64,000 nucleotides of DNA from RCC90-49c sp051016155 (GTDB lineage: Bacteria; Bacteroidota; Bacteroidia; Cytophagales; Amoebophilaceae), in assembly GCA_051016155.1 (NCBI GenBank), contig CP136537.1:992001-1056000 (forward strand), given 5' to 3'. A program made the translations under genes and the position numbers. The first letter of the stretch is position 1, and each line of letters opens with the position of its first letter. Below, in pieces: positions 16,186-24,551 of the stretch. The notes beneath the pieces are model-generated. The model was not told where the DNA came from and searched no databases. It was given only the letters and a program-made list of their open reading frames with translations.

Positions 16186-17232
16186 TATTTGGTGCCCTTT
16201 GGCTAGTAGATTGGATACAAGGGCATCCCTTGTTGTCAGAGGAGAAGATATACAATGGTTTTGCCCTTTTAATTAGCACTTATGCTCTAAGTTTGACTAA
16301 TTTTTTGCGCCGCGCAATCGAGCAAATGGCCAATAGTTGGCATGCATGGCACTTGGGCAAGCTGCGTATCATTAATCATGGACTGTATGCAGGTTTTGCA
16401 ACGTTTTTGGGAGCGGAACTCGCCTATCAGCTGTCAGAAGGAAGGTTCATACTAGAAATTCTGCTCCTCTCCAGCGTTGCATTTGTGTGTGCGGGGCTCT
16501 GGGGGCAGCTTCTAGAAGGATTAGAGCGCCTTAAAAGACCTTTTGGGTACTTTGGATTTATTGTGGGGGTGGCTCTGACGTTACCTATGCTTTGGGGGTG
16601 GGGCAGTGACCTTTGGTTCTTATCAGCGGCCCTGTCTGTGGGCGGTCTTTTTGCGCAAGGTATCGCTCGGCTGCGCTGTCTAGTCAATGGATGCTGCCAC
16701 GGGCAGTTGTCTTCGCCAGCTGTGGGCATCAAGGTGCAGCATCCGCAATCGCGTGTTACCAAAATCTCTGACCTCCACAGCCAGCCTATCCACGCCACAC
16801 AAATCTATTCGCTCGTCTGGCTGGTTTTGAGTGGAAGCGTGACGCTTTACTTATGGAGCCAACAAGTGCCCTTTTCTTTGATTGTGGGCTTGTATTTTAT
16901 TCTTTCTGGGTTGGGACGCTTTGTGGAGGAAGCCTATCGAGGCGAGGTGCAAACCAATATCGTTAGGGGCTTACGGAGCTACCAGTGGATGTCTATTGTA
17001 TTTGTTCTGATAGGTATTGTACTTACTTGCTTCCCTACCCAGGCCACGCCAGGATGGCCCAGCCTTCAGTGGAACGTACAGCAGCTGTCCGCTAGCTTTG
17101 GGCTTGCCTTGCTAGTGATCTTCTTGTTCGGTGTTGACTTTCCAGTATCCACCAGGCGCTTTTCTCGTTTGTGAGGGGCGAGTATCTATCAGCGTTGACG
17201 CGTATCTTTGCAGGAAACTCTCAAGTAATCAT

Positions 17233-19011
17233 ATGGCCATCATCGGTACAATACGCAAGCACTCAGGCCTTACTGTAGGCATTGTCATCAGTGGACTTAT
17301 CTTATTTCTTGTGGGCGGTGACTTGTTCCAGCTCAGCCTATCAGGCAGACGGAGCACCCACGTCGGTAAAATTGCAGGTGAAAAGATCAGTCTGCAGACT
17401 TATCAGAACCAATTAGAAGCCATGCGGCGCACGTTGCCCGCACAAGCGAGCCACCCGCAGCTCCAAGCTATGATTAGAGAAAGAGCCTGGGAGCAGCTCA
17501 TTAACAGGCTCACTTACCAAAAAGCATGCGACACCCTGGGCCTCACTGTCAGCGAAGACGAGCTGGTAGATATGGTGCAGGGCAACCACATTCATCCTGA
17601 ACTTCAGGCCACTTTTAGTGATCCTACAACCGGACAGTTCGACAAGCAGCAACTCATCAAGCATCTGCAAAGTTTGGGACAAATGCCATCTGCCCAACAA
17701 GTGCAATGGCATTACTTTGAGAAAGAATTAGCAGCCTCTAGACAGCACGAAAAGCTCACGCGCCTCATGGAACAAAGCACGTTCCTCACGGACTTGGCTG
17801 CACAGCAACAATACGACGCAACCCAGACTGCCCTGCACGTCCAGTATCTCTACATACCTTACTACACCTGCCAGGACGAAAAAGAGGTGACTGACACGGT
17901 CCTAAAAAACTATCTGGCTACTCACAAGAACGACTATCAAGTAAAGGAGAGCAGAAAGGCCCAATTTGTGACTTTCCCTGTGACCCCTACTGCAGAGGAC
18001 CAAAAGGTGCTAGAGGAGGCGCTAGCAACGCTGAAGCCGTCCTTTGCCCAAGCTCAAGACGATCTGACTTTTGCTAAAAACAATACAGAGGGCGATCCTG
18101 CAATGTCTTATGCCAGCTTTGCGCCTGAACAGCTCCCTGCAGCCCTGGCGCAGCAAAAAACGTCCCTCAAAAAAGGCCAAGTTATTGGTCCTGTTCAAGA
18201 AGGAGACGTGCACAAGCTCTACAAAGTAGCAGCCCTCCCCACAAAATCCTCCCAACAATACGAGATCGTCATCATTGAAAAACAGCTTGTGCCCAGTGAC
18301 CAGGCCCGCGATCAGGCTTTCAGAAAAGCCCATCATTGTGCCAGCAGTGTCAAAGACGCAGCCCAGCTGGCAATCTATGTAGAAAAAGAAGCCTTGCACT
18401 TGCACACAGCCTCGGCAGGCAAAAATGACGAGCAGGCTGGTGTGTTGACCAACGCTAGGGAGCTCGTGCGGTGGCTCTACAATGAGGCCAAGGTAGGCCA
18501 AGTGTCACCTGTCTTTGAGCTAGGCGATGATTATGTAGTCGCTGTCATGACAGAGCACGTGCAAGAAGGGACTGCGCCGCTGGAGCAAGTGCGTGATGAG
18601 ATCACCTTGAAGGTGCAAAATGAGCACAAGGCCCAAACCATCCTGGCCCAGCTTAAGCTACTCCAGGGCACCTCCCTAGCAGAAAAGGCCGCTGCGTACG
18701 GCCCTGCAGCCAGGGTGATAGAAGCAGCGCAGGTACACTGGAGCGACGGTACGCTCAAAGGAGTAGGCATGGCCTCCAATGCCATTGGCGCTGCGTTTGC
18801 GCTGCAGCCTGGCGAGCAGACTACAGTGGCAGATGAGCATGGCGTCTTACTTATAGAGCTGATAAAGAAACATGATACGTCTTCTCCAGAGGATATGGCT
18901 GCGTACAAACAAAGCCAGCAACAGACTGCGCGCAGCAGGCAGCCTTACTGTACTGCCCAAGCCCTTCGAGAACTTGCTAAAGTTAAAGATGAGCGGTATC
19001 GGTTTTATTGA
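17233..19011 (+). CDS. PpiD/SurA-type periplasmic peptidyl-prolyl isomerase
   Basis: 592 residues from the ATG at 17233 (an upstream in-frame ATG at 17131 overlaps the previous gene and is unlikely). One N-terminal membrane anchor (GLTVGIVISGLILFLVGGDLF), then a SurA_N-like chaperone domain (IAGEKISLQTYQNQLEAM onward, with repeated helices to about residue 230), followed by parvulin-like segments (KKGQVIGPVQEGDVHKLYKV and later GQVSPVFELGDDYVVAVM). Such proteins hold and isomerise outer-membrane and secreted proteins emerging from the Sec channel. The parvulin repeats are weak, and activity may be mainly chaperone. It follows the disrupted Lgt-like gene with 58 bases between. Confidence 0.85.
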   Translation: MAIIGTIRKHSGLTVGIVISGLILFLVGGDLFQLSLSGRRSTHVGKIAGEKISLQTYQNQLEAMRRTLPAQASHPQLQAMIRERAWEQLINRLTYQKACDTLGLTVSEDELVDMVQGNHIHPELQATFSDPTTGQFDKQQLIKHLQSLGQMPSAQQVQWHYFEKELAASRQHEKLTRLMEQSTFLTDLAAQQQYDATQTALHVQYLYIPYYTCQDEKEVTDTVLKNYLATHKNDYQVKESRKAQFVTFPVTPTAEDQKVLEEALATLKPSFAQAQDDLTFAKNNTEGDPAMSYASFAPEQLPAALAQQKTSLKKGQVIGPVQEGDVHKLYKVAALPTKSSQQYEIVIIEKQLVPSDQARDQAFRKAHHCASSVKDAAQLAIYVEKEALHLHTASAGKNDEQAGVLTNARELVRWLYNEAKVGQVSPVFELGDDYVVAVMTEHVQEGTAPLEQVRDEITLKVQNEHKAQTILAQLKLLQGTSLAEKAAAYGPAARVIEAAQVHWSDGTLKGVGMASNAIGAAFALQPGEQTTVADEHGVLLIELIKKHDTSSPEDMAAYKQSQQQTARSRQPYCTAQALRELAKVKDERYRFY

Positions 19012-19056
19012 AGCGTGTGTTGCGGATGAAAGCAGCTTGTTGGCCTCTGCAGTGAG

Positions 19057-19133
19057 GTTGTTACAAAATAGGCCCAACTTCTATTCTAGACTTCAAAAAT
19101 AGACTGTCTTGGGGAGTAGAAAGATTTTTTAAT
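19057..19133 (+). repeat. Dispersed intergenic element, leader type A, copy
   Basis: GTTGTTACAAAATAGGCCC, then TCTAGACTTCAAAAATAGAC and TGTCTTGGGGAGTAGAAAGA. Runs directly into the octamer array 19134-19173. Confidence 0.7.
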
Positions 19134-19173
19134 AAATCACTCAATCACCCAATCGCTCAATAATACAATGGCT
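19134..19173 (+). repeat. 8-bp-period intergenic array, 5 units
   Basis: AAATCACT, CAATCACC, CAATCGCT, CAATAATA, CAATGGCT in exact 8-bp register. An inverted array of very similar units lies on the other side of pdhC at 20447-20478. Confidence 0.7.
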
Positions 19174-19187
19174 TCACTAATAGCTGC

Positions 19188-20441
19188 CTAAACTAGCATT
19201 CTCCTAGGGTCTTCTAGCAGCTCTCTGAAGGTCTTGAGAAATTGAGCTCCTATTGCTCCATCTACAGCTCGGTGGTCGCAAGACAGCGTGGCCTTCATGA
19301 CGTGCCCTGGCACGATGGCTTCTTCCTGGACAACAGGCACTTGTTTGATCTCGCCCACAGCCAAGATGCAGGCAGCAGGCGGATTCACAATGGCTGTGAA
19401 AGACTCAACGCCCAGCATGCCTAAGTTGGAAATTGTAAAAGTACTTCCTGCCATGTCCTGAGGAGAAAGCCCTTTGCTGCGCACTTTCTGCCTGATTGTG
19501 GCTATTTCAGCAGCAATGTGGCCTAGTGACTTGTTGTCAGCAAAACGTACTACAGGGACTAGAAGGCCTTCTTCTACGGCCATGGCCACGCCTATGTGAA
19601 TGTGTTTGTTATGGCGTATGGTATCTCCTTGCCAGGCTACATTGACGGCTGGATGTTGTCTAAGCGCCATGGCTACAGCTTTAATAACGATATCGTTAAA
19701 AGATACTTTGACTGGCGCATAGGCATTGATGCTGGGCCGCGCAGCTACGACTTGGTCCATGGCGATATTGACCGTCAAGTAGAAGTGAGGCGCGCTGAAC
19801 TTGCTCTCACTCAAGCGCTTGGCAATGGTCTTGCGCATGGATGAAACAGGAATGTCTTCGAAAGCTTCTTCACCCACTACCGGTGGCAACGTGATAGTAG
19901 ACAAGGCTTCTTGAGGTGGCTGAGCAGCAGGAGGGCGAAAGCTTTCTACATCGCGCTTGATGATGCGGCCTCCTGGACCACTTCCCTGAATGTCCGCTAA
20001 ATCGTAGCCCTTGTCTTGGGCCATCTTTTTGGCCAGTGGTGAGGCAGGCACTACAGTGGCTAATGGATCGTGCTTGAGAGTTGTCTCGGCAGGTTGGGCA
20101 GAGACTTCTTCAGCAGCCTCGGTCGTTGCTGCTGAGGTTGCTTGGGGATCATCTTGTTGTTGTGGGGAAGTAGCTTCTTCTAGCAAAGCAGCAATGTCTT
20201 CTCCTGGTTCGCCAATGATGGCAATGATGCCGTTGATAGGAGCCGCCTCTTTTTCTTGGATACCAATGTGGAGCAAGGTACCCTCTTCATAAGCTTCCAG
20301 CTCCATAGTGGCTTTATCGGTCTCTACTTCTGCCAGCAGGTCGCCTGCTTTCACTACGTCTCCTTCTTTTTTGAGCCAGGCAGCGATCACGCCTTCCTCC
20401 ATCGTGTCGCTCATCTTGGGCATTCTGATTACTTCTGCCAT
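19188..20441 (-). CDS. pdhC: Pyruvate dehydrogenase E2 component (dihydrolipoamide acetyltransferase)
   Basis: 417 residues. Lipoyl domain at residues 1-80 with the lipoylated lysine in ETDKATMELEA; a proline/alanine/glutamate-rich linker; the peripheral-subunit-binding domain (ASPLAKKMAQDKGYDLADIQG, about 130-165); and the catalytic domain ending with SCDHRAVDGAIGAQFL, containing the HxxxDG active site. It transfers acetyl groups to CoA, joining glycolysis to acetyl-CoA. The matching E1 and E3 genes are not in the window, so it stands apart from its complex partners. Assignment to the pyruvate rather than another 2-oxo-acid complex rests on overall likeness and is probable, not certain. Confidence 0.9.
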   Translation of the reverse strand: MAEVIRMPKMSDTMEEGVIAAWLKKEGDVVKAGDLLAEVETDKATMELEAYEEGTLLHIGIQEKEAAPINGIIAIIGEPGEDIAALLEEATSPQQQDDPQATSAATTEAAEEVSAQPAETTLKHDPLATVVPASPLAKKMAQDKGYDLADIQGSGPGGRIIKRDVESFRPPAAQPPQEALSTITLPPVVGEEAFEDIPVSSMRKTIAKRLSESKFSAPHFYLTVNIAMDQVVAARPSINAYAPVKVSFNDIVIKAVAMALRQHPAVNVAWQGDTIRHNKHIHIGVAMAVEEGLLVPVVRFADNKSLGHIAAEIATIRQKVRSKGLSPQDMAGSTFTISNLGMLGVESFTAIVNPPAACILAVGEIKQVPVVQEEAIVPGHVMKATLSCDHRAVDGAIGAQFLKTFRELLEDPRRMLV

Positions 20442-20446
20442 AGCAA

Positions 20447-20478
20447 AATTATTGTATTATTGGGCGATTGAGTGATTG
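20447..20478 (-). repeat. 8-bp-period array, 4 units, inverted relative to 19134-19173
   Basis: The complement reads CAATCACT, CAATCGCC, CAATAATA, CAATAATT. It sits immediately upstream of the pdhC start codon, so it lies in the promoter or leader region. Confidence 0.65.
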
Positions 20479-20636
20479 ATAGTTTCAAAACCATCACGGA
20501 CTGCAAAAGGTCTGTGTTTAAAGTACTGGAAGCTGTTTTATACGCTTTAACCGTCTCATAGCAATCCATTGCTTATAGGATCAAAAATAGGGGATAGTAG
20601 AGAGAATGAAAATTAGTAGCTGTCTTTGCATCGATC

Positions 20637-23429
20637 TCAGTCCTCTAATTTGTTGTTGAGCTTAATGAACGTCCCTTGCAACAAGAATCCCCAAGTGTTT
20701 CGCTCATTTCCTGAGATAGGTAAATATAAATAGCGTATTCCTACTTTTAATAAAATAGGAAGTAAAAGAGGCTGCACATCTGCCAGTAGGTCTATGCCTA
20801 CCCTATGGGTGTTGGGCAAGGTATCTTTGGCTGGCTGTGCTACATAGGTGAAGTCATAAAATGTATTGGCTCTTAACTGCTTTACGTAGAGCCAGTAACC
20901 ATCCCCCCAGTCAGGATAGCAGAGGGGGAAGGCATAGTCTATCCCAACTTTGTTCAAGTCTCTGGTGTATCTGTAAGGATAGCTATCTGTAGCTGCTATA
21001 TGACGCGAGTCAAAAAGCTTCTCATGGGTGACGTATCTATAAAGATTGTGTACACTTAGCGAGTGATGCGCCCCTAAGCCAGGAAAACGAAGCCTAGCTT
21101 GGGCAGTAAAAACTTGGCCTTTTACGTCACCTCCATAGGGAGTGTGTAAGTAATTTATGCTCAATGACTGTGCCCATGGAGGGTAGATATCTCGCGGGCT
21201 ACTTTTAGAAACTCTTGAGAAACTTCCCTGATAGAGCTGAGTAAGCCAAGTAGACTGCGGTTGCCGTTGTATGTCACCAGTCGCACTCAATGAGAGCAAG
21301 TGGGTATACTGACCTCGCTTAAATCGTAGAGGAAAGTCTAACCCTAACCCTAGCTCCTTCTCATAGGTAATTTTTTCTGCATAGTTTCCACGAATAGCTC
21401 CTTCTAGTTCGATGATAGGGTAAAAACCTAGATATCTGCAGCCTACAAAGGCCTTTCCGTATCGCTTTTTGAAGTCATGTACATAACCTGTTTTCAGTGA
21501 TGTGGTTTCTAACAGATCTTCTGAGAAAACGGTAAGTTTTACTTCACGTTTGGTATTATCTAAGTTGACTTCAGGGACCCAGCTGTGTATGTTCAGTAGG
21601 TGCCTGGCAGGATAATAGCGTTGAGTAGGATAGGTATGATCGGGTATATTCTCTAGTAGATCGCTGTTGCCCTCTTGCGTGACGAGTGGGGCATAATAAT
21701 GCACGGTTCTGTCTTCTACTTCCTCTAGAGGTATCCACTTTTGCGGATTCAAGGGCATCTTCACTACGTCCATGCCATCTTTGGTGAAGTCGTTAAAGAA
21801 GACCCATTGACCATCTGCCGCAACGGTGGGATTATAAGCCCCATACTTTCTAGACGTAACCTGATACCGTTGTTGGGTTTTGAGGTCAATGGCATAAATG
21901 TTGTCAATGCCGCTGTAAGCACTGTTGTAGAATACGTACTGCCCGTGCATGATGGGGCAGCCGATATGCTCTGTGGAATAGGGGAGCAAGGCTTTTTCCT
22001 CCCCTGTAAGTACATTAATCAATGCGATAGTAGTGTCTTGCCCTGCACTTTTAAGCGCTACGATGTGGTGGCCATCGTCTGCCCATCTAGGCGTTAGGTA
22101 GAAGTGATTGTTGAGATTAGGAAGCTTCTGCAATACTTGCCCATCAGCAGCATCCAAAATCATGAGTTGATGATTATAGCTCTCGTCACTTTCGATGGCT
22201 ACAATTTTTGTGGCATCAGGAGAGAGAGCAGCTGCGCCATACCGGCTCTTGTGCGTGAGCGTCTTTAGGCGTTTGGTGGACAGATTGTAGTGCTGTATGA
22301 CAGCATACGAGTAGTGCTGTTTCCAAAGGTCTGGTACCTCTTCTACCCATACTAGTTGATTTTGGGCCACAGAAAAGCCAGCTCCTGAGTCGATAGCACC
22401 AGGTACCAGCAGACTGTACTCCTGCTGGTGATCATCCAATACGACAAATTGGGTCGCTGTGCCTAGGCCAGCCTTCAGTGCAATTACGTGCCCCTGGAGG
22501 TCTAGTTGTGCACCTGTATAGTCAGTGTAGTCGGTATTCTTTCGCGGGTTGATGCGCTGCGCTGGCGTGGTCTTGAGCCCTTGCAGTTGCGCTTGCCACA
22601 AAGTCTTGAGCTCTTCATTGGTATCTTTATAAATCTGTGTTAAACTTCTACCAGTGGTTTTCCTAACCGCTGTAGTAAAACAGCGAGGTAGTGTAGTCTT
22701 TTCAAAGATATCTGCCAGCACCTGAGAGCCATATTTTCTTCTCAGATGGGTAGTCATAAAATACCCTATTTTGTAGTGGTCAGGCACTTTGTCTTTTAAG
22801 GATGTACACACCTGTTTGTCATAACTGAACCCTCCTCGTTCTAGCAGATTCACCTTGTAGAGAAGCGAAAAGTGAGGAATTCGCCCTCTACCCCTCTTGC
22901 TCAGGGCTGTCTCTATACCCACAGCATCGCCTTCAAAAAGCCAGGGAGGTAAATTTAAGCCCATGGCTGTGGCCAAAGTCTGCTCACCGCCCAGCCAGTA
23001 AAGGAATTGATTAAAGTTCTGGTGCAGTTTTGCATACTGCACCACGTGTCTAAGTTCATGCACTGGCATTGCTTTGAACCACTCGCTACCTCCTAAAAAG
23101 TTATAATCTTGCGTAGGAAATGTAAGGAAAGTACCCTTTCTGGGTAGCAACTGGATGACTGCGTTGGAAGTAACATTCTGATTCCTAAGCACAATAGAAA
23201 TCTTACGCGGTTGAACATCCATAGATTGAGACACAGGGCCATACAAATGCTCCAAGGTATTGGCTACTCGCTGGGCCTCGCGGCCTAAGTTGCCTCTAAA
23301 AATGACATTGAAATGTGGCGTACTGATGCGGTACCATTGTGTAGGAGATAGCTCTTGGGCCCACAACTGGGCAGTCATGGTGACCATCAAGAGGGGTGCG
23401 ATAAGCTTCCAAGCGCTTTTTTTGTTCAT
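20637..23429 (-). CDS. Large exported protein: HExxH metalloprotease-like domain, beta-propeller, outer-membrane barrel
   Basis: 930 residues from the ATG at 23429, with a signal peptide (KLIAPLLMVTMTAQLWAQ). Residues about 130-200 carry PVHELRHVVQYAK, an HExxH zinc motif, and 30-40 residues later PWLFEGDAVGIE, which fits the third ligand of gluzincin peptidases. Residues about 300-600 contain repeated TolB/PD40-like blades (ALSPDATKIVAIES, PRWADDGHHIVAL, PTVAADGQWVFF). The last 300 residues are rich in aromatic-ended beta strands and look like an outer-membrane barrel. Location is probably the outer membrane. Whether it cleaves anything is not known. The ATG at 23495 is rejected because it falls within the preceding gene. 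Confidence 0.7.
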   Translation of the reverse strand: MNKKSAWKLIAPLLMVTMTAQLWAQELSPTQWYRISTPHFNVIFRGNLGREAQRVANTLEHLYGPVSQSMDVQPRKISIVLRNQNVTSNAVIQLLPRKGTFLTFPTQDYNFLGGSEWFKAMPVHELRHVVQYAKLHQNFNQFLYWLGGEQTLATAMGLNLPPWLFEGDAVGIETALSKRGRGRIPHFSLLYKVNLLERGGFSYDKQVCTSLKDKVPDHYKIGYFMTTHLRRKYGSQVLADIFEKTTLPRCFTTAVRKTTGRSLTQIYKDTNEELKTLWQAQLQGLKTTPAQRINPRKNTDYTDYTGAQLDLQGHVIALKAGLGTATQFVVLDDHQQEYSLLVPGAIDSGAGFSVAQNQLVWVEEVPDLWKQHYSYAVIQHYNLSTKRLKTLTHKSRYGAAALSPDATKIVAIESDESYNHQLMILDAADGQVLQKLPNLNNHFYLTPRWADDGHHIVALKSAGQDTTIALINVLTGEEKALLPYSTEHIGCPIMHGQYVFYNSAYSGIDNIYAIDLKTQQRYQVTSRKYGAYNPTVAADGQWVFFNDFTKDGMDVVKMPLNPQKWIPLEEVEDRTVHYYAPLVTQEGNSDLLENIPDHTYPTQRYYPARHLLNIHSWVPEVNLDNTKREVKLTVFSEDLLETTSLKTGYVHDFKKRYGKAFVGCRYLGFYPIIELEGAIRGNYAEKITYEKELGLGLDFPLRFKRGQYTHLLSLSATGDIQRQPQSTWLTQLYQGSFSRVSKSSPRDIYPPWAQSLSINYLHTPYGGDVKGQVFTAQARLRFPGLGAHHSLSVHNLYRYVTHEKLFDSRHIAATDSYPYRYTRDLNKVGIDYAFPLCYPDWGDGYWLYVKQLRANTFYDFTYVAQPAKDTLPNTHRVGIDLLADVQPLLLPILLKVGIRYLYLPISGNERNTWGFLLQGTFIKLNNKLED

Positions 23430-23466
23430 TTTGGAGAGGGGAATTAGACAATGAGCATAGACAGCA

Positions 23467-24543
23467 TCATTTAGGAACGAATCTGTACATAACAACGCTT
23501 AGTGCAGAAAAGACAATGTTAGGGGTCCATACAGTGAGGAGCAAGTAAGTTCCTTTGGCCTCGGCAATCCCTTTGGCAAACAAGAAGCACGCTACGTAGA
23601 TCAATGCTAGGATAAACCCTACGGCAATTTGTAGACCTACGCCGCCTCTGGCTTTGCGCGCAGCTACGACTACCCCCATAAAGGTCAAAATAATGGCTGC
23701 AAAGGGTGACATATAGCGCACATATCTTTCTGTCAGGAAGAAATGTACGTTGTCTGCCCCTTTGTTCTTGAGCGATGCGATGTGGGTGTTCAGCTGAGGC
23801 AAAGTAAGGGTCTCGTGCAGTTTGGGATTGATACTAAAGTCATTGGGATGAAGGTCCATCGCAAGGTCGAGTGTGCTGCCCTGTGTAATTTGCTCTTTTA
23901 AGCCTTCGATTCTCCTGCACAGCCAATCTTGGAGCTGCCATTTTTCTTCTGCTTCCATCCATTGGATTCTTCGGGCTGACAACTTTTCTGTCAGCTGGTG
24001 TCCTTCAACCGTCTCTATGATCACATTGGTGCCTGAGTTGTTGTAGGCTCGATAATGCTGTACATAAAAGTAGCGGTGAGGATCAATTCTGATATGAAGA
24101 TGTTGAGACCGGCTTCGAAAAACAGTTTGCATATTGTACTCTGCTTCAAAGTCGATTCTCTTCTTGTTGGCCTTGGCCAAAGCCCAACCTGTCAGCACAA
24201 AACTACCTAGTGAAATCAAGGTAGCCCCCACCAGATAGGGGACTAAGAGGCGAAAGAAACTAATTCCGCCGCTCAGGACAGCAATAATTTCTGTGCGTTG
24301 TGCTAGCCTGGAAGTGATGAATACAGTGGTAATGAATACTGTAACAGGCGTAATAAAGTTGATGATGAAAAGCATGTAGGCATAGTAGTATTCCATCAGC
24401 TCTTTGTAGCCAATCTCATATCTGATGAAGTAGCCATTTTTCTCTGTAAAATCAATCAGTGTAATGACGGATGTGATTAAGAGTAGCGCAAAAACAAAAG
24501 AAAGTAAGAACTTCTTCAGGATGTACTGGTCTAACTTTTTCAC
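23467..24543 (-). CDS. LptF/LptG-family permease (YjgP/YjgQ)
   Basis: 358 residues with the YjgP/YjgQ plan: three N-terminal membrane segments (KKFLLSFVFALLLITSVITLI; LFIINFITPVTVFITTVFITS; LVPYLVGATLISLGSFVLTG), a large periplasmic beta-jellyroll domain, then three C-terminal membrane segments (MSPFAAIILTFMGVVVAARK; VGLQIAVGFILALIYVACFL; near the end VWTPNIVFSALSVVMY). These subunits drive lipopolysaccharide transport to the outer membrane. The GTG at 24543 is chosen because it gives the family start KKLDQYILKKF and lies 9 bases after the tgt stop; the ATG at 24594 lies within tgt. Only one of the two LptF/G proteins is seen. Confidence 0.88.
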   Translation of the reverse strand: MKKLDQYILKKFLLSFVFALLLITSVITLIDFTEKNGYFIRYEIGYKELMEYYYAYMLFIINFITPVTVFITTVFITSRLAQRTEIIAVLSGGISFFRLLVPYLVGATLISLGSFVLTGWALAKANKKRIDFEAEYNMQTVFRSRSQHLHIRIDPHRYFYVQHYRAYNNSGTNVIIETVEGHQLTEKLSARRIQWMEAEEKWQLQDWLCRRIEGLKEQITQGSTLDLAMDLHPNDFSINPKLHETLTLPQLNTHIASLKNKGADNVHFFLTERYVRYMSPFAAIILTFMGVVVAARKARGGVGLQIAVGFILALIYVACFLFAKGIAEAKGTYLLLTVWTPNIVFSALSVVMYRFVPK

Positions 24544-24551
24544 TGTCGAGA

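Larger units (their letters stand above)
13901..17174 (+). pseudogene. Methyltransferase-Lgt fusion membrane protein gene, split by an IS5-like element
   Basis: The 5' part (13901-14684) encodes an isoprenylcysteine-methyltransferase-like membrane protein (QGPYRLLSHPIYVGFCLLLY, then WGYEKIDLEARF). The 3' part (from 16186) encodes a prolipoprotein diacylglyceryl transferase-like domain (RLRCLVNGCCHG, HATQIYS, GLGRFVEEAYRGE). Removing the 1495-bp element and one TATTTA restores one frame of 591 codons, with ...NALF joined to IFGALW... . The first part now stops at a TGA inside the IS end; the GTG at 16029 that would start the second part lies inside the element. The original 590-residue enzyme is probably lost; its substrate is unknown. 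Confidence 0.82.

Noticed and set aside
20637..23495. Start of the large HExxH protein at 23495
   Set aside because: The 22 extra residues lie partly in the LptF/G gene and precede a normal signal peptide starting at 23429.
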